64,000 bases of DNA from the NCBI GenBank assembly GCA_963724975.1, contig CAVRXB010000001.1, positions 310,001 to 374,000 of the forward strand, written 5' to 3'. Positions 49,814 to 58,657 of the stretch are shown here, in pieces. A program made the position numbers and the translations under genes. Every line of letters starts with the position of its first letter. Position 1 is the stretch's first letter. The notes under the pieces were generated by a model that was given only the letters and a program-made list of their open reading frames with translations, was not told the origin of the DNA and did not search any database. The DNA is from CAIWHR01 sp963724975. Its GTDB lineage: Bacteria; Pseudomonadota; Gammaproteobacteria; Burkholderiales; Casimicrobiaceae.

Positions 49814-51150
49814 GCACGTGCCTCTGCGGTCTTGCCCTCCTCGACCACCGCGCGCCACGCGAACGTCGCGCCGCCCAGAGCGCCGGTGTAGATCGAGTCG
49901 GGGTTGATGTTGAGCGTGAGCTCGCCGTAGTTCTCGCGGACTAGATCTTTCAATGCTTTTACGGCTGCTTCGTTCTTCGCGACGCCACCGGTAAACGTGA
50001 ACTGGTCGCGGATGCCACCGGAGCGCGCGAGGATCGACATCGCGCGCAGAATGATCGCCCGATGCAATCCGGCCATGATGTCCTCCCGCTTGTCGCCGAG
50101 CGACAGCCGGTCACGCAACTCGGCGCCCGCGAAGACCGTGCATGTCGAGTTGATGCGGATCGTCTTGGTGGATCTCATCGCCATCGGTCCGAGCTCGTGG
50201 AGACCCATGTTCATCTCGTCGGCGATATAGCCCAGGTAACGCCCGCAACCCGCGGCGCAGCGGTCGTTCATTTGGAAGCTCTCGACGATTCCACTCGGGT
50301 CGACCTGGATCGCCTTCGTGTCCTGGCCGCCGATGTCAAGAACCGTCGCCGTGCCCGGGTACATCACGTGCGCGCCGAGCCCGTGGCACAGGATTTCGGA
50401 GCGGACGTGCTCCTTCGAGAACGGAAGCCGTGCGCGGCCATAGCCGGTGCCGACGACGTAGGTTTCCTCCATCGGCGTGTCGAGAATACCCTTGATCGGT
50501 GCCTCTACCTGGATCCTGCGACTTGCCGTGTCGGGCAATTCGACAAACGTGCGCTCGAGTGCCGCGAGCAGATGCCGCTTGATCGAGTCGCCGTAAACGC
50601 GGTTTTCGACTTCAATGATCGAGCGGTCGAACACGTTGAGCAGGAAGTCGTATCGGATCCCCGCTTCCTTGGCGACCGCTTCGCCGATTGCGAGGTATTG
50701 GCTGCCAGCGATATCCCGGAAGAAGTCCGACTTGCGCTTAGCGCCGGGCGCAAAGAGCATCGGCGCTTCGACAGTCAATCGCCGGAATACTTCGCAGAGC
50801 GCTTCGCCCACGGCCTTCGTCGCATCACCGAACTTGGCGGTCGCGAGATTTCTCTGGCAAGTGGCTTCGAGATCGCGGAGCTGCTCCAGATATTGTTCCG
50901 ACCGGAAATCGCGCTCGAGCTGCCCGAGGAAGGCGTCGAGCGCGCCGTTCAACGCGCCGGTACTCCCAAGCGCCTTCCGGAAGAGGAAGAACCGGCCGTT
51001 GAGCAGCGCCTCCTGCTTGGCGATCGTCGCCGCCGTGTCGTAGTTGGAACGCGAGTTGGTGATGCCGCGCCCCAGCACATTCTGGTTCTCGTCCATGACC
51101 ACGGCCTTCGTCGTGGTCGAGCCGAGGTCGATGCCGATGAAACAGCGCAT
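49810..51150 (-). CDS. bcrA: Benzoyl-CoA reductase subunit A (ATPase)
   Basis: The larger ATPase subunit, 446 residues. FIGIDLGSTTTKAVVMDE is the phosphate-1 motif. MNDRCAAGCGRYLGYIADEM and INSTCTVFAGAELRDR provide the cysteines for the [4Fe-4S] cluster shared with BcrD, and FTFTGGVAKNEAAV is the adenosine motif. The ~150-residue insertion after the first motif is normal for BcrA and absent from BcrD. A ribosome site AAGGGG precedes ATG 51150, 11 bases after bcrB. Confidence 0.94.
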   Translation of the reverse strand: MRCFIGIDLGSTTTKAVVMDENQNVLGRGITNSRSNYDTAATIAKQEALLNGRFFLFRKALGSTGALNGALDAFLGQLERDFRSEQYLEQLRDLEATCQRNLATAKFGDATKAVGEALCEVFRRLTVEAPMLFAPGAKRKSDFFRDIAGSQYLAIGEAVAKEAGIRYDFLLNVFDRSIIEVENRVYGDSIKRHLLAALERTFVELPDTASRRIQVEAPIKGILDTPMEETYVVGTGYGRARLPFSKEHVRSEILCHGLGAHVMYPGTATVLDIGGQDTKAIQVDPSGIVESFQMNDRCAAGCGRYLGYIADEMNMGLHELGPMAMRSTKTIRINSTCTVFAGAELRDRLSLGDKREDIMAGLHRAIILRAMSILARSGGIRDQFTFTGGVAKNEAAVKALKDLVRENYGELTLNINPDSIYTGALGGATFAWRAVVEEGKTAEARA

Positions 51151-51161
51151 GCGTAGCCCCT

Positions 51162-52487
51162 TCAGTGGACCGCGCCAGCCGCGACGCGCTTGGCCTTGAC
51201 CATCTGGAAGTAGCTCTCCAGCCGGTTCTTGACGTTCGCTGCGGAGAAGTAACGCGGATCGACGAGGTCGGTTTCGATGAATGCGGCCGGCTTGCCGGTG
51301 CGCTTCTCCACCTCGCGCAGGATGAGGAGCTGCCCCGCGGAAAAACTGTTGCAGCTCTTGATCGAATTGATGAGGAGGCCGTCCGCCTGGTACTCATCGA
51401 TGTACCTGCAGATCATGTCGACGCGCGACGGCAGATTGAGGTTGGTGTAGCAGCCGAGGCAGTAGTCGGCGAGCGATTCCAGCGGATGATCCGCGTCGTG
51501 GCGGAATCCGAAGTCGTAGACCCCGCCGACCTTCGAGTACGTCGACGCGACGACGACTGCGCCCTCGTCGTAAAACATCTTCCAGAAGTCGCGGAAGCTG
51601 GTCCAGTTCGGCGGCCCCTCGACCACCAGCCGGTATTTCTCTTCACCCATTTCGCCGTCGGGCGTGATCGGCCCCTTCCCCTCGCGCACGCGCTGCTCGA
51701 TCTCATGGCGCAGCACGCGGTAGTACTCGGTTGCTTCCGGCATGCCGCGAAAGGCGGTGAAGATCGGCCCGATGTAATACACGGCGCCGAAATAGCCGTC
51801 GATCGGCGACGGGCGGTTCTTCGCCGATTGAAGGACGGCGACGAGATCGTCCTCGGCCTTCTGCGATTCCCTCATGTACTGGCGCAGCCGGTCGATATCG
51901 AACTTGACACCGGAGACGCGCTCGAGCGTCGGGATCACGGTGTCCTTCAGCTGCTTCACGACGTATTCGCGCATGTTCGGCGCAATCCTGCCGTCGCCCT
52001 GGTAGGGTACGTGCAGCATCACCGTCTCGCAGCCATATTTGTGACGTATCAGCTCGAACCACTTCATGAACGTGAAGCAGCCGGTGTAGGAGAGCAGCAG
52101 GATGTCGGGCTTCGGCAGCACTTCGCCGGTGGGTCCGATCTCGCCTCCCAACATCATGCCGAGGTCGGCCTTCACATAGGTGCAGACGTCTTCCGACTGG
52201 CCATCACGCTCCGCATCCATGATCAACTTGCCGGATTTCTTGCGCAATCCATTCTGCAGCGCGTTGGTCTCCGGCAGGCTGCGCGCGAAGTCGAAGCACA
52301 TCAGCAGCTCGTTCAGGTTGCCGGGCACGAATGTCGCTGCCACCTTGCGGCCTTTCTCGTGCGCCTGCGCGAGGTCGTGGTAATTGCTGTTGATCATCTC
52401 CTTCTGCAGCCACATCGCGTCCTCTTTCTGGACCGGCGCGGCGGGTTTCTTGCCGGTGGACGGCATCATCGAAATCGGCGTGCTCAT
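51162..52487 (-). CDS. bcrB: Benzoyl-CoA reductase subunit B
   Basis: Subunit of the ring-reducing BcrBC module that binds substrate and a [4Fe-4S] cluster. The 441-residue protein belongs to the HgdB/BcrBC family. Cysteine-bearing segments include LLLSYTGCFTFMKWFE, LADYCLGCYTNLNLPSR and LLINSIKSCNSFSAGQL. ATG 52487 overlaps the bcrC stop by four bases and is preferred to an in-frame ATG twelve bases upstream. Two-electron reduction of benzoyl-CoA gives cyclohexa-1,5-diene-1-carbonyl-CoA. Confidence 0.93.
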   Translation of the reverse strand: MSTPISMMPSTGKKPAAPVQKEDAMWLQKEMINSNYHDLAQAHEKGRKVAATFVPGNLNELLMCFDFARSLPETNALQNGLRKKSGKLIMDAERDGQSEDVCTYVKADLGMMLGGEIGPTGEVLPKPDILLLSYTGCFTFMKWFELIRHKYGCETVMLHVPYQGDGRIAPNMREYVVKQLKDTVIPTLERVSGVKFDIDRLRQYMRESQKAEDDLVAVLQSAKNRPSPIDGYFGAVYYIGPIFTAFRGMPEATEYYRVLRHEIEQRVREGKGPITPDGEMGEEKYRLVVEGPPNWTSFRDFWKMFYDEGAVVVASTYSKVGGVYDFGFRHDADHPLESLADYCLGCYTNLNLPSRVDMICRYIDEYQADGLLINSIKSCNSFSAGQLLILREVEKRTGKPAAFIETDLVDPRYFSAANVKNRLESYFQMVKAKRVAAGAVH

Positions 52488-53662
52488 GCGGCGCTCCATA
52501 GCTTGATCGAATCGGCAAACGTTCCCGACTGTTCCCGGATCGGGGCCATCTGACCCGTGTTCTCGGCGTACTTGAACGCGGTGTGCGGCACGTTGTGCTT
52601 GCCGAGCACGTCCTGCAGCATCGGGCGCTCGAGCAGCGCGGGGTCGCAGAACGATGGTGCGGCGAAGATCACGCCCTCGGCGCCGCGGGTCTTCACCTGC
52701 TTCAGCAGGAACACGCCCTTCTCCTCCCGCGTCGTCTCGTACTTCGCTGCCGTGGTTGCCGAGCGGTGGAGGAAAGCTTTCGACAGCTCATCGAGCGGGT
52801 CGGCGTCGACTGGAACGTCGTCCATCAGCCAGCGGGTCACCAGCATGAAATCGTCGTCGACGATGTAGCAGCCCGACATCTCGATCGACTTGATCAGTGC
52901 CAGTGGAGGCTGCTCGCAGAAGGCGCCGGTCAGCACCACACGCGCATTGTCGCGCTGCGGCCGTGGCAGCGCGTCCGCGGAGGCGAGATAGTCGCGGATG
53001 AGTTGCGTGTGCTCCTCGGGCGGCAGCACCATCCCGGCGCGCAGCACGAGGTAGACTTCGGAGGTCGGCGCCTGCCAGGGCTTCGCCGCGCGGTAGCCGT
53101 AGAGATCGCGGATCGCGGCCCGGTTTTCGTTGAACACACCGATCGATGCATTGAGCTCGGCGTTCGTGATCGGCGACCCGCGCAGCTTGCCCAAATCTTC
53201 GCGCAGCAGCTCGAGCTCCTGGATGTAGAACCTGCCGCCGATCGCGTCCACGTAGTTCTGTGGCACGTCGAAATACTTGACGTACTTGTCCTTGAATAGG
53301 AGCTGCCACATGCCGGACAGATTGCGGATCACGTCGCAGATCGATGGAAACAGCATGCCGTCGAGGCAGTCGAGACGCCCGGTCAACCCGAGCTCGATCG
53401 TCGATCGCGGAATGCGGCAGATGTAACTCTGATAATAGGCGTCGCCCTGGATCACCTCGATCTGGTCGCCGCCGCCGAGAATTCCGACCGAAAGCATCCC
53501 TGCCGCGTGAATCAACTCCCGCGGAACGTAGACCGGCATGTAGCCGATCGCCTTGCGTCCCGGCACGGCCGCCTTCCACGCTTTGACGGCACTGAAATCG
53601 AGATCCTCGAACAGCGCCTGGCAGCGCTCGACGATCTTGATGACGGGCGGAGTCTCAATCAT
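52484..53662 (-). CDS. bcrC: Benzoyl-CoA reductase subunit C
   Basis: Partner of BcrB in the active-site module, 392 residues of the same HgdB-like fold. Recognisable stretches are PGRKAIGYMPVYVPRELIHA, AYYQSYICRIPRSTIELGL, LTGAFCEQPPLALIKSIE and FAAPSFCDPALLERP, with cysteines placed as cluster ligands. ATG 53662 (MIETPPVIK) overlaps the dch stop by one base; a longer frame upstream is a shadow of dch. It is the first bcr gene, order C-B-A-D as in Thauera. Confidence 0.93.
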   Translation of the reverse strand: MIETPPVIKIVERCQALFEDLDFSAVKAWKAAVPGRKAIGYMPVYVPRELIHAAGMLSVGILGGGDQIEVIQGDAYYQSYICRIPRSTIELGLTGRLDCLDGMLFPSICDVIRNLSGMWQLLFKDKYVKYFDVPQNYVDAIGGRFYIQELELLREDLGKLRGSPITNAELNASIGVFNENRAAIRDLYGYRAAKPWQAPTSEVYLVLRAGMVLPPEEHTQLIRDYLASADALPRPQRDNARVVLTGAFCEQPPLALIKSIEMSGCYIVDDDFMLVTRWLMDDVPVDADPLDELSKAFLHRSATTAAKYETTREEKGVFLLKQVKTRGAEGVIFAAPSFCDPALLERPMLQDVLGKHNVPHTAFKYAENTGQMAPIREQSGTFADSIKLWSAA

Positions 53663-54429
53663 TAGCGGTGCTCCCAATTGGGTTTGCGTTTGGCGAGGAA
53701 CGCGACCAGACCCTCGTTCGCGTCGCGCGTCGCCATCAGGCGGTCCAGATAGAGCCGCTCCACTTCGGCGAGCCGATGGCGAACGTCGCGGACCATGGCG
53801 ACGCGCGCAGCCGTGACGGCGCTCGCCAGCGATGCGGCGCTCTTTCCCGCGAGATGCTGATCGAACCAGGCGAGTGCCGCCGCCTGCGGATCGTCGACGA
53901 CGACCTGCACGAGCCCCATCGTCTTCGCTTCGGCGGCTCCTATCGAGCGACCCGAGAGCAGCAGGTCCTCTGCGGACGGCTGATTCACTCGGTACGGCAG
54001 CAATACCGACGCCGCCGGTGCAAACACACCAAGCTTCAATTCCGGTTGCCCGAACTGCGCGTCGGGAGCGGCAAACGTCATGCTGCCAGCAAGCGCCAGC
54101 TCGAGGCCGCCTCCCAGACACTGGCCGTGGACGACCGTCAGGATAGGTGCCGGGAACTCGAGCATGGTGACGACGAGCGCGTGCAGCGATGCGAGCATCG
54201 CAGCGCAACGATCGGGTAAATGCTCCTCGACGCTGGCGCCGAAGCTGAAGTGGGGACCCTCGGCGTCGAGCAGCACGCCGCGCAGGCCCGACTGTGCTCG
54301 GTATGCAACGAACGCGCCATCCAGCGCGGCGGTCATTGCGGCATCGACGAGATTGGCGTTCGGCCGCGCAAGTGTGAGATGCAGCAGCGCGCCGTTACGC
54401 TCGACCCGATCCCGCAGCGGCGATTCCAC
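53662..54429 (-). CDS. dch: Cyclohexa-1,5-diene-1-carbonyl-CoA hydratase
   Basis: Adds water to the dienoyl-CoA made by benzoyl-CoA reductase, giving 6-hydroxycyclohex-1-ene-1-carbonyl-CoA. The 255-residue crotonase-fold protein has the oxyanion-hole segments HFSFGASVEEHLP and HGQCLGGGLELALAGS, and PELKLGVFAPAASVLLP in the active-site region. GTG 54429 is chosen with AAGGG upstream, nine bases after oah. Identification leans on the operon context plus the crotonase motifs. Confidence 0.92.
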   Translation of the reverse strand: MESPLRDRVERNGALLHLTLARPNANLVDAAMTAALDGAFVAYRAQSGLRGVLLDAEGPHFSFGASVEEHLPDRCAAMLASLHALVVTMLEFPAPILTVVHGQCLGGGLELALAGSMTFAAPDAQFGQPELKLGVFAPAASVLLPYRVNQPSAEDLLLSGRSIGAAEAKTMGLVQVVVDDPQAAALAWFDQHLAGKSAASLASAVTAARVAMVRDVRHRLAEVERLYLDRLMATRDANEGLVAFLAKRKPNWEHR

Positions 54430-54438
54430 GATTACCCT

Positions 54439-55566
54439 TCAACCCTTGCGCGCGCTCTTCGGCTGGATCGAGTCGTGCAGCGGACCCACCCAACTCTCGC
54501 CCGCAGCGAGCTTCTGGCGCAGCATGACGAAGTCGGCTTCACGATCGTCCTTTGCGCCTTCGTTGAACGCGGTGAAACCGGCGCGCGCCTCGGTCATCAT
54601 GTTGAGCGCGAGCCATGCCCGCGAGTTCTCCTTGTTGCGGTTCCAAGCGTCGAGCTTGGGTTTGCGAAGCTCTTCCAGCGTTTTGGTCGTGCAGTCCGGA
54701 AATGTGAGCAGTATCTTTGCGCAGAGCTCGCCGACTTTCGCGTCGAGCATCGAAAGATCGACGCTGCCGCGCGACATCAGGGCCTTGCCTGCCTTCAGCG
54801 CCTCGCCGGACTTCGGTTCACCATAGACGAAGCGACCGAACTCGTCCGTCATCTGCTGCGTCTCGACCAATGGGTTCGCAACGAATTCGCCATCGATCTT
54901 GAGCGCGGGAACGATGTCGGTGAGGATGCCCATCCAGTACGCCTTGTGCGCGGAAAAAGGCTCGCATAGCACGCACGCCGCCATCGAGCGTTCCGCGCCG
55001 GCCATCACCGGCAGGAAGTCAGTGGCGCCGCCGATGGGCGCAGAGCCATGCTTGGGGCCCGCCTGGCCGAAACGCGCGAGGTCCTGCGCCACGGAGAAAT
55101 CGCACGCCATCCCGATCTCCTGCCCACCGCCGATGCGCATCCCGTTGACCCGGCAGATCACCGGCTTGTCGCAGGTGAGGATCGCCGAGACCATGTCGTT
55201 GAAGAGGCGCATGTACTGCCGGTATTCCTGCGGATGGCCGGCGTAATACTCGGCGTATTCCTTCGTGTTGCCGCCGGTACAAAACGCGCGGTCACCGGCG
55301 CCGGTGAACACGACGCAGTTGACGTCGCGCGCATTCGATGCCGCGCGCAACGCGAGAATGACGCCCTTCACCATGTCGGTCGTGTACGAGTTGAACTGCG
55401 CCGGATTGTCGAGCGTGATCCAGGCGTTGTAGAGGCCGGGCACGACCTTGCCGTCGGGCAGCATGGCCGGCCGCTTCTCGTGGCGAACGCCGGGTTTCGC
55501 GTTGTCATCGACGAGGTCGTGATTCTTGAAGGCGCGCGTCGCGGAAATGGCGTCGGGGGCATTCAT
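54439..55566 (-). CDS. oah: 6-oxocyclohex-1-ene-1-carbonyl-CoA hydrolase (ring opening)
   Basis: Hydrolytically opens the alicyclic ring to 3-hydroxypimelyl-CoA. The 375-residue length, longer than ordinary crotonases, is characteristic of Oah. Key segments are FTGAGDRAFCTGGNTKEYAE and CRVNGMRIGGGQEIGMACDF forming the oxyanion hole, and FGQAGPKHGSAPIGGATDFL. ATG 55566 has a GAGGAG ribosome site. It stands between had and dch in the operon. Confidence 0.94.
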   Translation of the reverse strand: MNAPDAISATRAFKNHDLVDDNAKPGVRHEKRPAMLPDGKVVPGLYNAWITLDNPAQFNSYTTDMVKGVILALRAASNARDVNCVVFTGAGDRAFCTGGNTKEYAEYYAGHPQEYRQYMRLFNDMVSAILTCDKPVICRVNGMRIGGGQEIGMACDFSVAQDLARFGQAGPKHGSAPIGGATDFLPVMAGAERSMAACVLCEPFSAHKAYWMGILTDIVPALKIDGEFVANPLVETQQMTDEFGRFVYGEPKSGEALKAGKALMSRGSVDLSMLDAKVGELCAKILLTFPDCTTKTLEELRKPKLDAWNRNKENSRAWLALNMMTEARAGFTAFNEGAKDDREADFVMLRQKLAAGESWVGPLHDSIQPKSARKG

Positions 55567-55577
55567 GCGAAGTCTCC

Positions 55578-56648
55578 TCAGTGCGCGGGCGTCAGAACCA
55601 CGCGCTTCTTGATCTCACGATCGTGAACCGCGGCGAAAATGCGGTTGATGTCATCGAGCGGATGTGCTTCGACGAAAGGCTTGATGGCGACCTTGCCGTC
55701 GAGCACGAGTTCGAGAGCCGCGGGATAGGACTCGGGGGGACAACCCCAGTTGCCAAGCGCGCGAGCGTCGTAGGCCATCAGATTGGAAAGGCGGATCTCG
55801 ACCTTGTCCATCGTGAAGCCGACGACCGAAAGCGTGGCACCGTGGACGAGCAGTCCGAACGCGGTGAGTTGTCCCGCGGCGCTGCCCGAGCATTCGAAGA
55901 TGAACCATTCGGTGGCAGGCAAGCCGTTCTGCTTCGCGAACCCACTGACGGCGGCCTTTATCGCCTTGCCGTCGAGCGCGCGGGCGTCAAGCGTCAACGC
56001 CGCGCCGTGAAGCGAGATCGCCGCGAGTTTCTCGGTGTCGACATCGATTGCAACCACCTTCGCGCCGAATGCCCGCGCGATCTGGACGCAATAGCCGCCC
56101 ACGCCTCCGGCGCCGACGACGATCGCGAGGCTCCCCGGCGCAACACCGGCTCGGCGCACCGCCTGATAGGGCGTGGTCAGCGCGTCCGCGACGATCGACA
56201 CGTCGGCGAGCTCGAGCCCTGCCTTCGCGAGCCGCTTTTCGTCAACCTCACAGAGTCCACGGCTGGGAACGACGATATGCGACGCGAATCCGCCCTGGAT
56301 GTCGTTGCCCGGCATCTTCTGCGCGCGGCAGATCGGCGCCAATCCGCGCCGGCAAAGGTCACACTCGCCGCACGGGAGCACCGCGGGGACGATCACGGGC
56401 TTTGCGAGCCATCTTTCGGCTCCCGGTCCAGTGGCAACGACGCGGCCGCTGATTTCGTGACCGAGCGCCAGCGGCAGCGGGTGATTGGTGCGTACACCAT
56501 CGTAGAGGTAACCCAAATCGGTGTGGCAGACGCCACACCCCGCGATGGCGACCGCAACCTCGCCGGGCCCGGGATCGGCGACGAATGGCGCGCGCTCGAG
56601 GGGTGCTTTCACTGCCGTCATCAACCAGCGGAGAGCTTCGATGCTCAT
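55578..56648 (-). CDS. had: 6-hydroxycyclohex-1-ene-1-carbonyl-CoA dehydrogenase
   Basis: Zinc-type alcohol dehydrogenase that oxidises the 6-hydroxy intermediate to the 6-oxo compound with NAD+. The 356-residue medium-chain dehydrogenase has the catalytic zinc ligands in CGVCHTDLGYLYDG and LALGHEISGRVV, the structural zinc site CGECDLCRRGLAPIC, and the Rossmann motif VVGAGGVGGYCVQIARAFG. ATG 56648 has AAGGAG upstream. It is the first gene of the had-oah-dch-bcrCBAD-fdx operon, facing the kor operon across a 206-base control region. Confidence 0.93.
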   Translation of the reverse strand: MSIEALRWLMTAVKAPLERAPFVADPGPGEVAVAIAGCGVCHTDLGYLYDGVRTNHPLPLALGHEISGRVVATGPGAERWLAKPVIVPAVLPCGECDLCRRGLAPICRAQKMPGNDIQGGFASHIVVPSRGLCEVDEKRLAKAGLELADVSIVADALTTPYQAVRRAGVAPGSLAIVVGAGGVGGYCVQIARAFGAKVVAIDVDTEKLAAISLHGAALTLDARALDGKAIKAAVSGFAKQNGLPATEWFIFECSGSAAGQLTAFGLLVHGATLSVVGFTMDKVEIRLSNLMAYDARALGNWGCPPESYPAALELVLDGKVAIKPFVEAHPLDDINRIFAAVHDREIKKRVVLTPAH

Positions 56649-56720
56649 CGCAATGTCTCCTTCTCGAGGGTGTACCGGCGCCGGTCGCGCTTGAGGGAGC
56701 ACCCTGCCTCGGCCTATTCT

Positions 56721-56742
56721 GGTATTACAGTACCATAATACC
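56721..56742. promoter_or_regulatory. 22-bp palindromic operator, copy 2 (had/bcr-kor promoter)
   Basis: GGTATTA-CAGTACCA-TAATACC: seven-base arms in perfect inverted symmetry around an eight-base centre. It matches the site in front of the hemerythrin gene (46008-46029, opposite strand) at 19 of 22 positions. It overlaps a plausible had -10 element, so repression by a dimeric regulator is the simplest reading. Confidence 0.7.
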
Positions 56743-56785
56743 GGTTTGGTTGAATCCATCTTGCGCGAGCGTCTTTGCGCACGCA

Positions 56786-56799
56786 TTGATCTGCATCAA
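56786..56799. promoter_or_regulatory. Perfect-consensus FNR box between had and kor operons
   Basis: TTGATCTGCATCAA matches TTGAT-N4-ATCAA at all ten positions. It would allow anaerobic activation of kor from -41.5 and of had from about -62. Confidence 0.75.
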
Positions 56800-56854
56800 T
56801 TACCCCCGCGCACGAAGCCGGTTAACTGCAGGGACGGATCGGAAGAGGAACGGT

Positions 56855-58657
56855 GTGCAAGCCAAGACGACGATGACGACGCACGAAGAGACCGCCGCGA
56901 CGGCGTCGCCGCGACGTGCGTCGTCGAGCTTGTCGATCGCGCTGGCGGGCAGCGGAGGCAGCGGCGTGATGACCGCGGGCACGTTGCTGCTCGACGCGGC
57001 CGCGCGCGCCGGTTTCTATGGACTGATGGTGCGCACGAGCGGGCCGCAGATCCGCGGTGGCGAGGCCGCGGCGCTGGTCCGGCTCGGTCACGCACCGATG
57101 GACACGCTCGATGACACCTTCGACGTGTTGCTAGCGATCGACTGGCAAAACGTGAACCGCTTTGCCGACGAGATTCCACTGTCCGCTGCGAGCGTGATGA
57201 TCGGCGACCCGGACGAAGGCGAGCCACCCGGTGCCTTCACGGCGACCGGCGCGCGCCACGTGACGCGGCCGCTCAAGAAAACAGCGAAAGCCATTGCCGG
57301 CAGCTGGACGAACATGGTAGCGCTCGGGCTCGCCGGTGCGCTCGCTGGCATTCCAGCGCGCGCACTCGAGGCTGCAGTACGCGACTCGTGGAAGCGCACC
57401 GCGGAATCGTTACACGCAAATCTCGCCGCGCTCGAAGCAGGCATCGCCGCAGCCGCCGGCATCGATGGAGTCGCTGCGCTTGGCGCCGCCGGGCCGGCGC
57501 AAGGCAAGCGCTGGCTCATCAGTGGCAACGAGGCTGCCGGCTTCGGCGCCATCCGCGGCGGCGTGCGGTTTGTCGCCGCGTATCCGATCACGCCCGCGAC
57601 CGAGCTCCTGGAGTGGATGGCGCCCGCGCTGATCAAAGTCGGCGGCACGCTGCTTCAGGCCGAAGACGAGCTCGCGTCGATCAACATGATCATTGGCGCG
57701 TCGTACGGCGGCGTGCCCTCGCTCACCGCCACTGCCGGCCCGGGCCTCGCGTTGATGACCGAGGGCATCGGTCTCGCCGTCAGCGCGGAAGTCCCGATCG
57801 TCGTCGTCGACGTGATGCGCGGCGGCCCTTCGACCGGCATTCCGGCAAAGAGCGAGCAAAGCGACCTGTCGTTCGCGGTCAGCGGATTGCACGGCGATGC
57901 GCCACGGCTGGTGCTGGCCCCGACATCGATTTCCGACTGCCTCGCGACGGCGCAGTGGGCGGTGACGCTCGCCGAGACGCTGCAGGCGCCGGCGATCGTG
58001 TTGTCCGACCAGTTCATGGGTCAGTCGCGTGCGATCGTCGACCGTCCCGCCGACGTAGCGTTCGCAGGCGCACGACTGACCGCTCCGCCGCACACCCCCG
58101 ACTACAAGCGCTACCGGAATACCGAATCGGGCATTTCACCGATGGCGATCCCGGGTACGCCCGGCATCGTTTACACGGCGGACGGCCTCGAGCACACCGA
58201 AGCGGGGATTCCAAGCAGCGGTGCGCGCGATCACGCCGTCCAACTCGACAAGCGCGAGCGCAAGCTGCTGCAGCATGACTACGGCAGATGGTGGGCCGAC
58301 ATCGAGGGCAAAGGCGACCTCGCGGTGATCACGTTCGGTTCGGTGACCGCCGCCGTGCGCGAAGCCGTCGCCCGCGCCGCCGCCGAAGGGGTCGCCGCAC
58401 GTCTCATCGCGCTGCGTCTGCTCGCGCCCGCCCAGCCCGCGAAGATGGAGGCGGCACTCGCGGGTACATCTCGAGTCCTCGTCGTCGAGCAGAATCACGG
58501 CGGCCAGCTCCTGCGATACCTGCGCTCCGTTTACGACCTCCCCGGCAAGCCCGCTGGCTACCATCGACCGGGACCGCTGCCGATGCGGCCCGGTGAAGTG
58601 ACGAACGCGATCCTCGAGTGGGCGCGCAGGAATCACCTCGCAAAGGCGGCCGCATGA
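56855..58657 (+). CDS. korA: 2-oxoglutarate:ferredoxin oxidoreductase, fused gamma-alpha subunit
   Basis: With KorB oxidises 2-oxoglutarate to succinyl-CoA and reduces ferredoxin, supplying benzoyl-CoA reductase. The ~600-residue protein is a fusion. Residues 20-200 are the gamma domain (IALAGSGGSGVMTAGTLLL, VRTSGPQIRGGEAAALV). The rest is the alpha domain (GNEAAGFGAIRGGVRFVAAY then PITPATELLEWMA). GTG 56855 is chosen because AGAGGAACG precedes it; ATG 56873 is the alternative. The stop overlaps korB. This KorAB type is known from Thauera and Azoarcus beside bcr genes. Confidence 0.92.
   Translation: MQAKTTMTTHEETAATASPRRASSSLSIALAGSGGSGVMTAGTLLLDAAARAGFYGLMVRTSGPQIRGGEAAALVRLGHAPMDTLDDTFDVLLAIDWQNVNRFADEIPLSAASVMIGDPDEGEPPGAFTATGARHVTRPLKKTAKAIAGSWTNMVALGLAGALAGIPARALEAAVRDSWKRTAESLHANLAALEAGIAAAAGIDGVAALGAAGPAQGKRWLISGNEAAGFGAIRGGVRFVAAYPITPATELLEWMAPALIKVGGTLLQAEDELASINMIIGASYGGVPSLTATAGPGLALMTEGIGLAVSAEVPIVVVDVMRGGPSTGIPAKSEQSDLSFAVSGLHGDAPRLVLAPTSISDCLATAQWAVTLAETLQAPAIVLSDQFMGQSRAIVDRPADVAFAGARLTAPPHTPDYKRYRNTESGISPMAIPGTPGIVYTADGLEHTEAGIPSSGARDHAVQLDKRERKLLQHDYGRWWADIEGKGDLAVITFGSVTAAVREAVARAAAEGVAARLIALRLLAPAQPAKMEAALAGTSRVLVVEQNHGGQLLRYLRSVYDLPGKPAGYHRPGPLPMRPGEVTNAILEWARRNHLAKAAA

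Larger units (their letters stand above)
56649..56854. promoter_or_regulatory. Divergent had/bcr - korAB promoter region
   Basis: Contains a perfect-arm palindrome (56721-56742) and a perfect FNR box (56786-56799). A class II arrangement for kor would place its start near 56834 and a -10-like TTAACT at 56822-56827. For had, a minus-strand TATTAT inside the palindrome could be the -10, with the FNR box roughly 62-64 bases upstream of the start. Confidence 0.6.

Noticed and set aside
53663..54208. An N-terminal extension of BcrC
   Set aside because: It overlaps dch entirely; BcrC homology begins at MIETPPVIK, one base after the dch stop begins.
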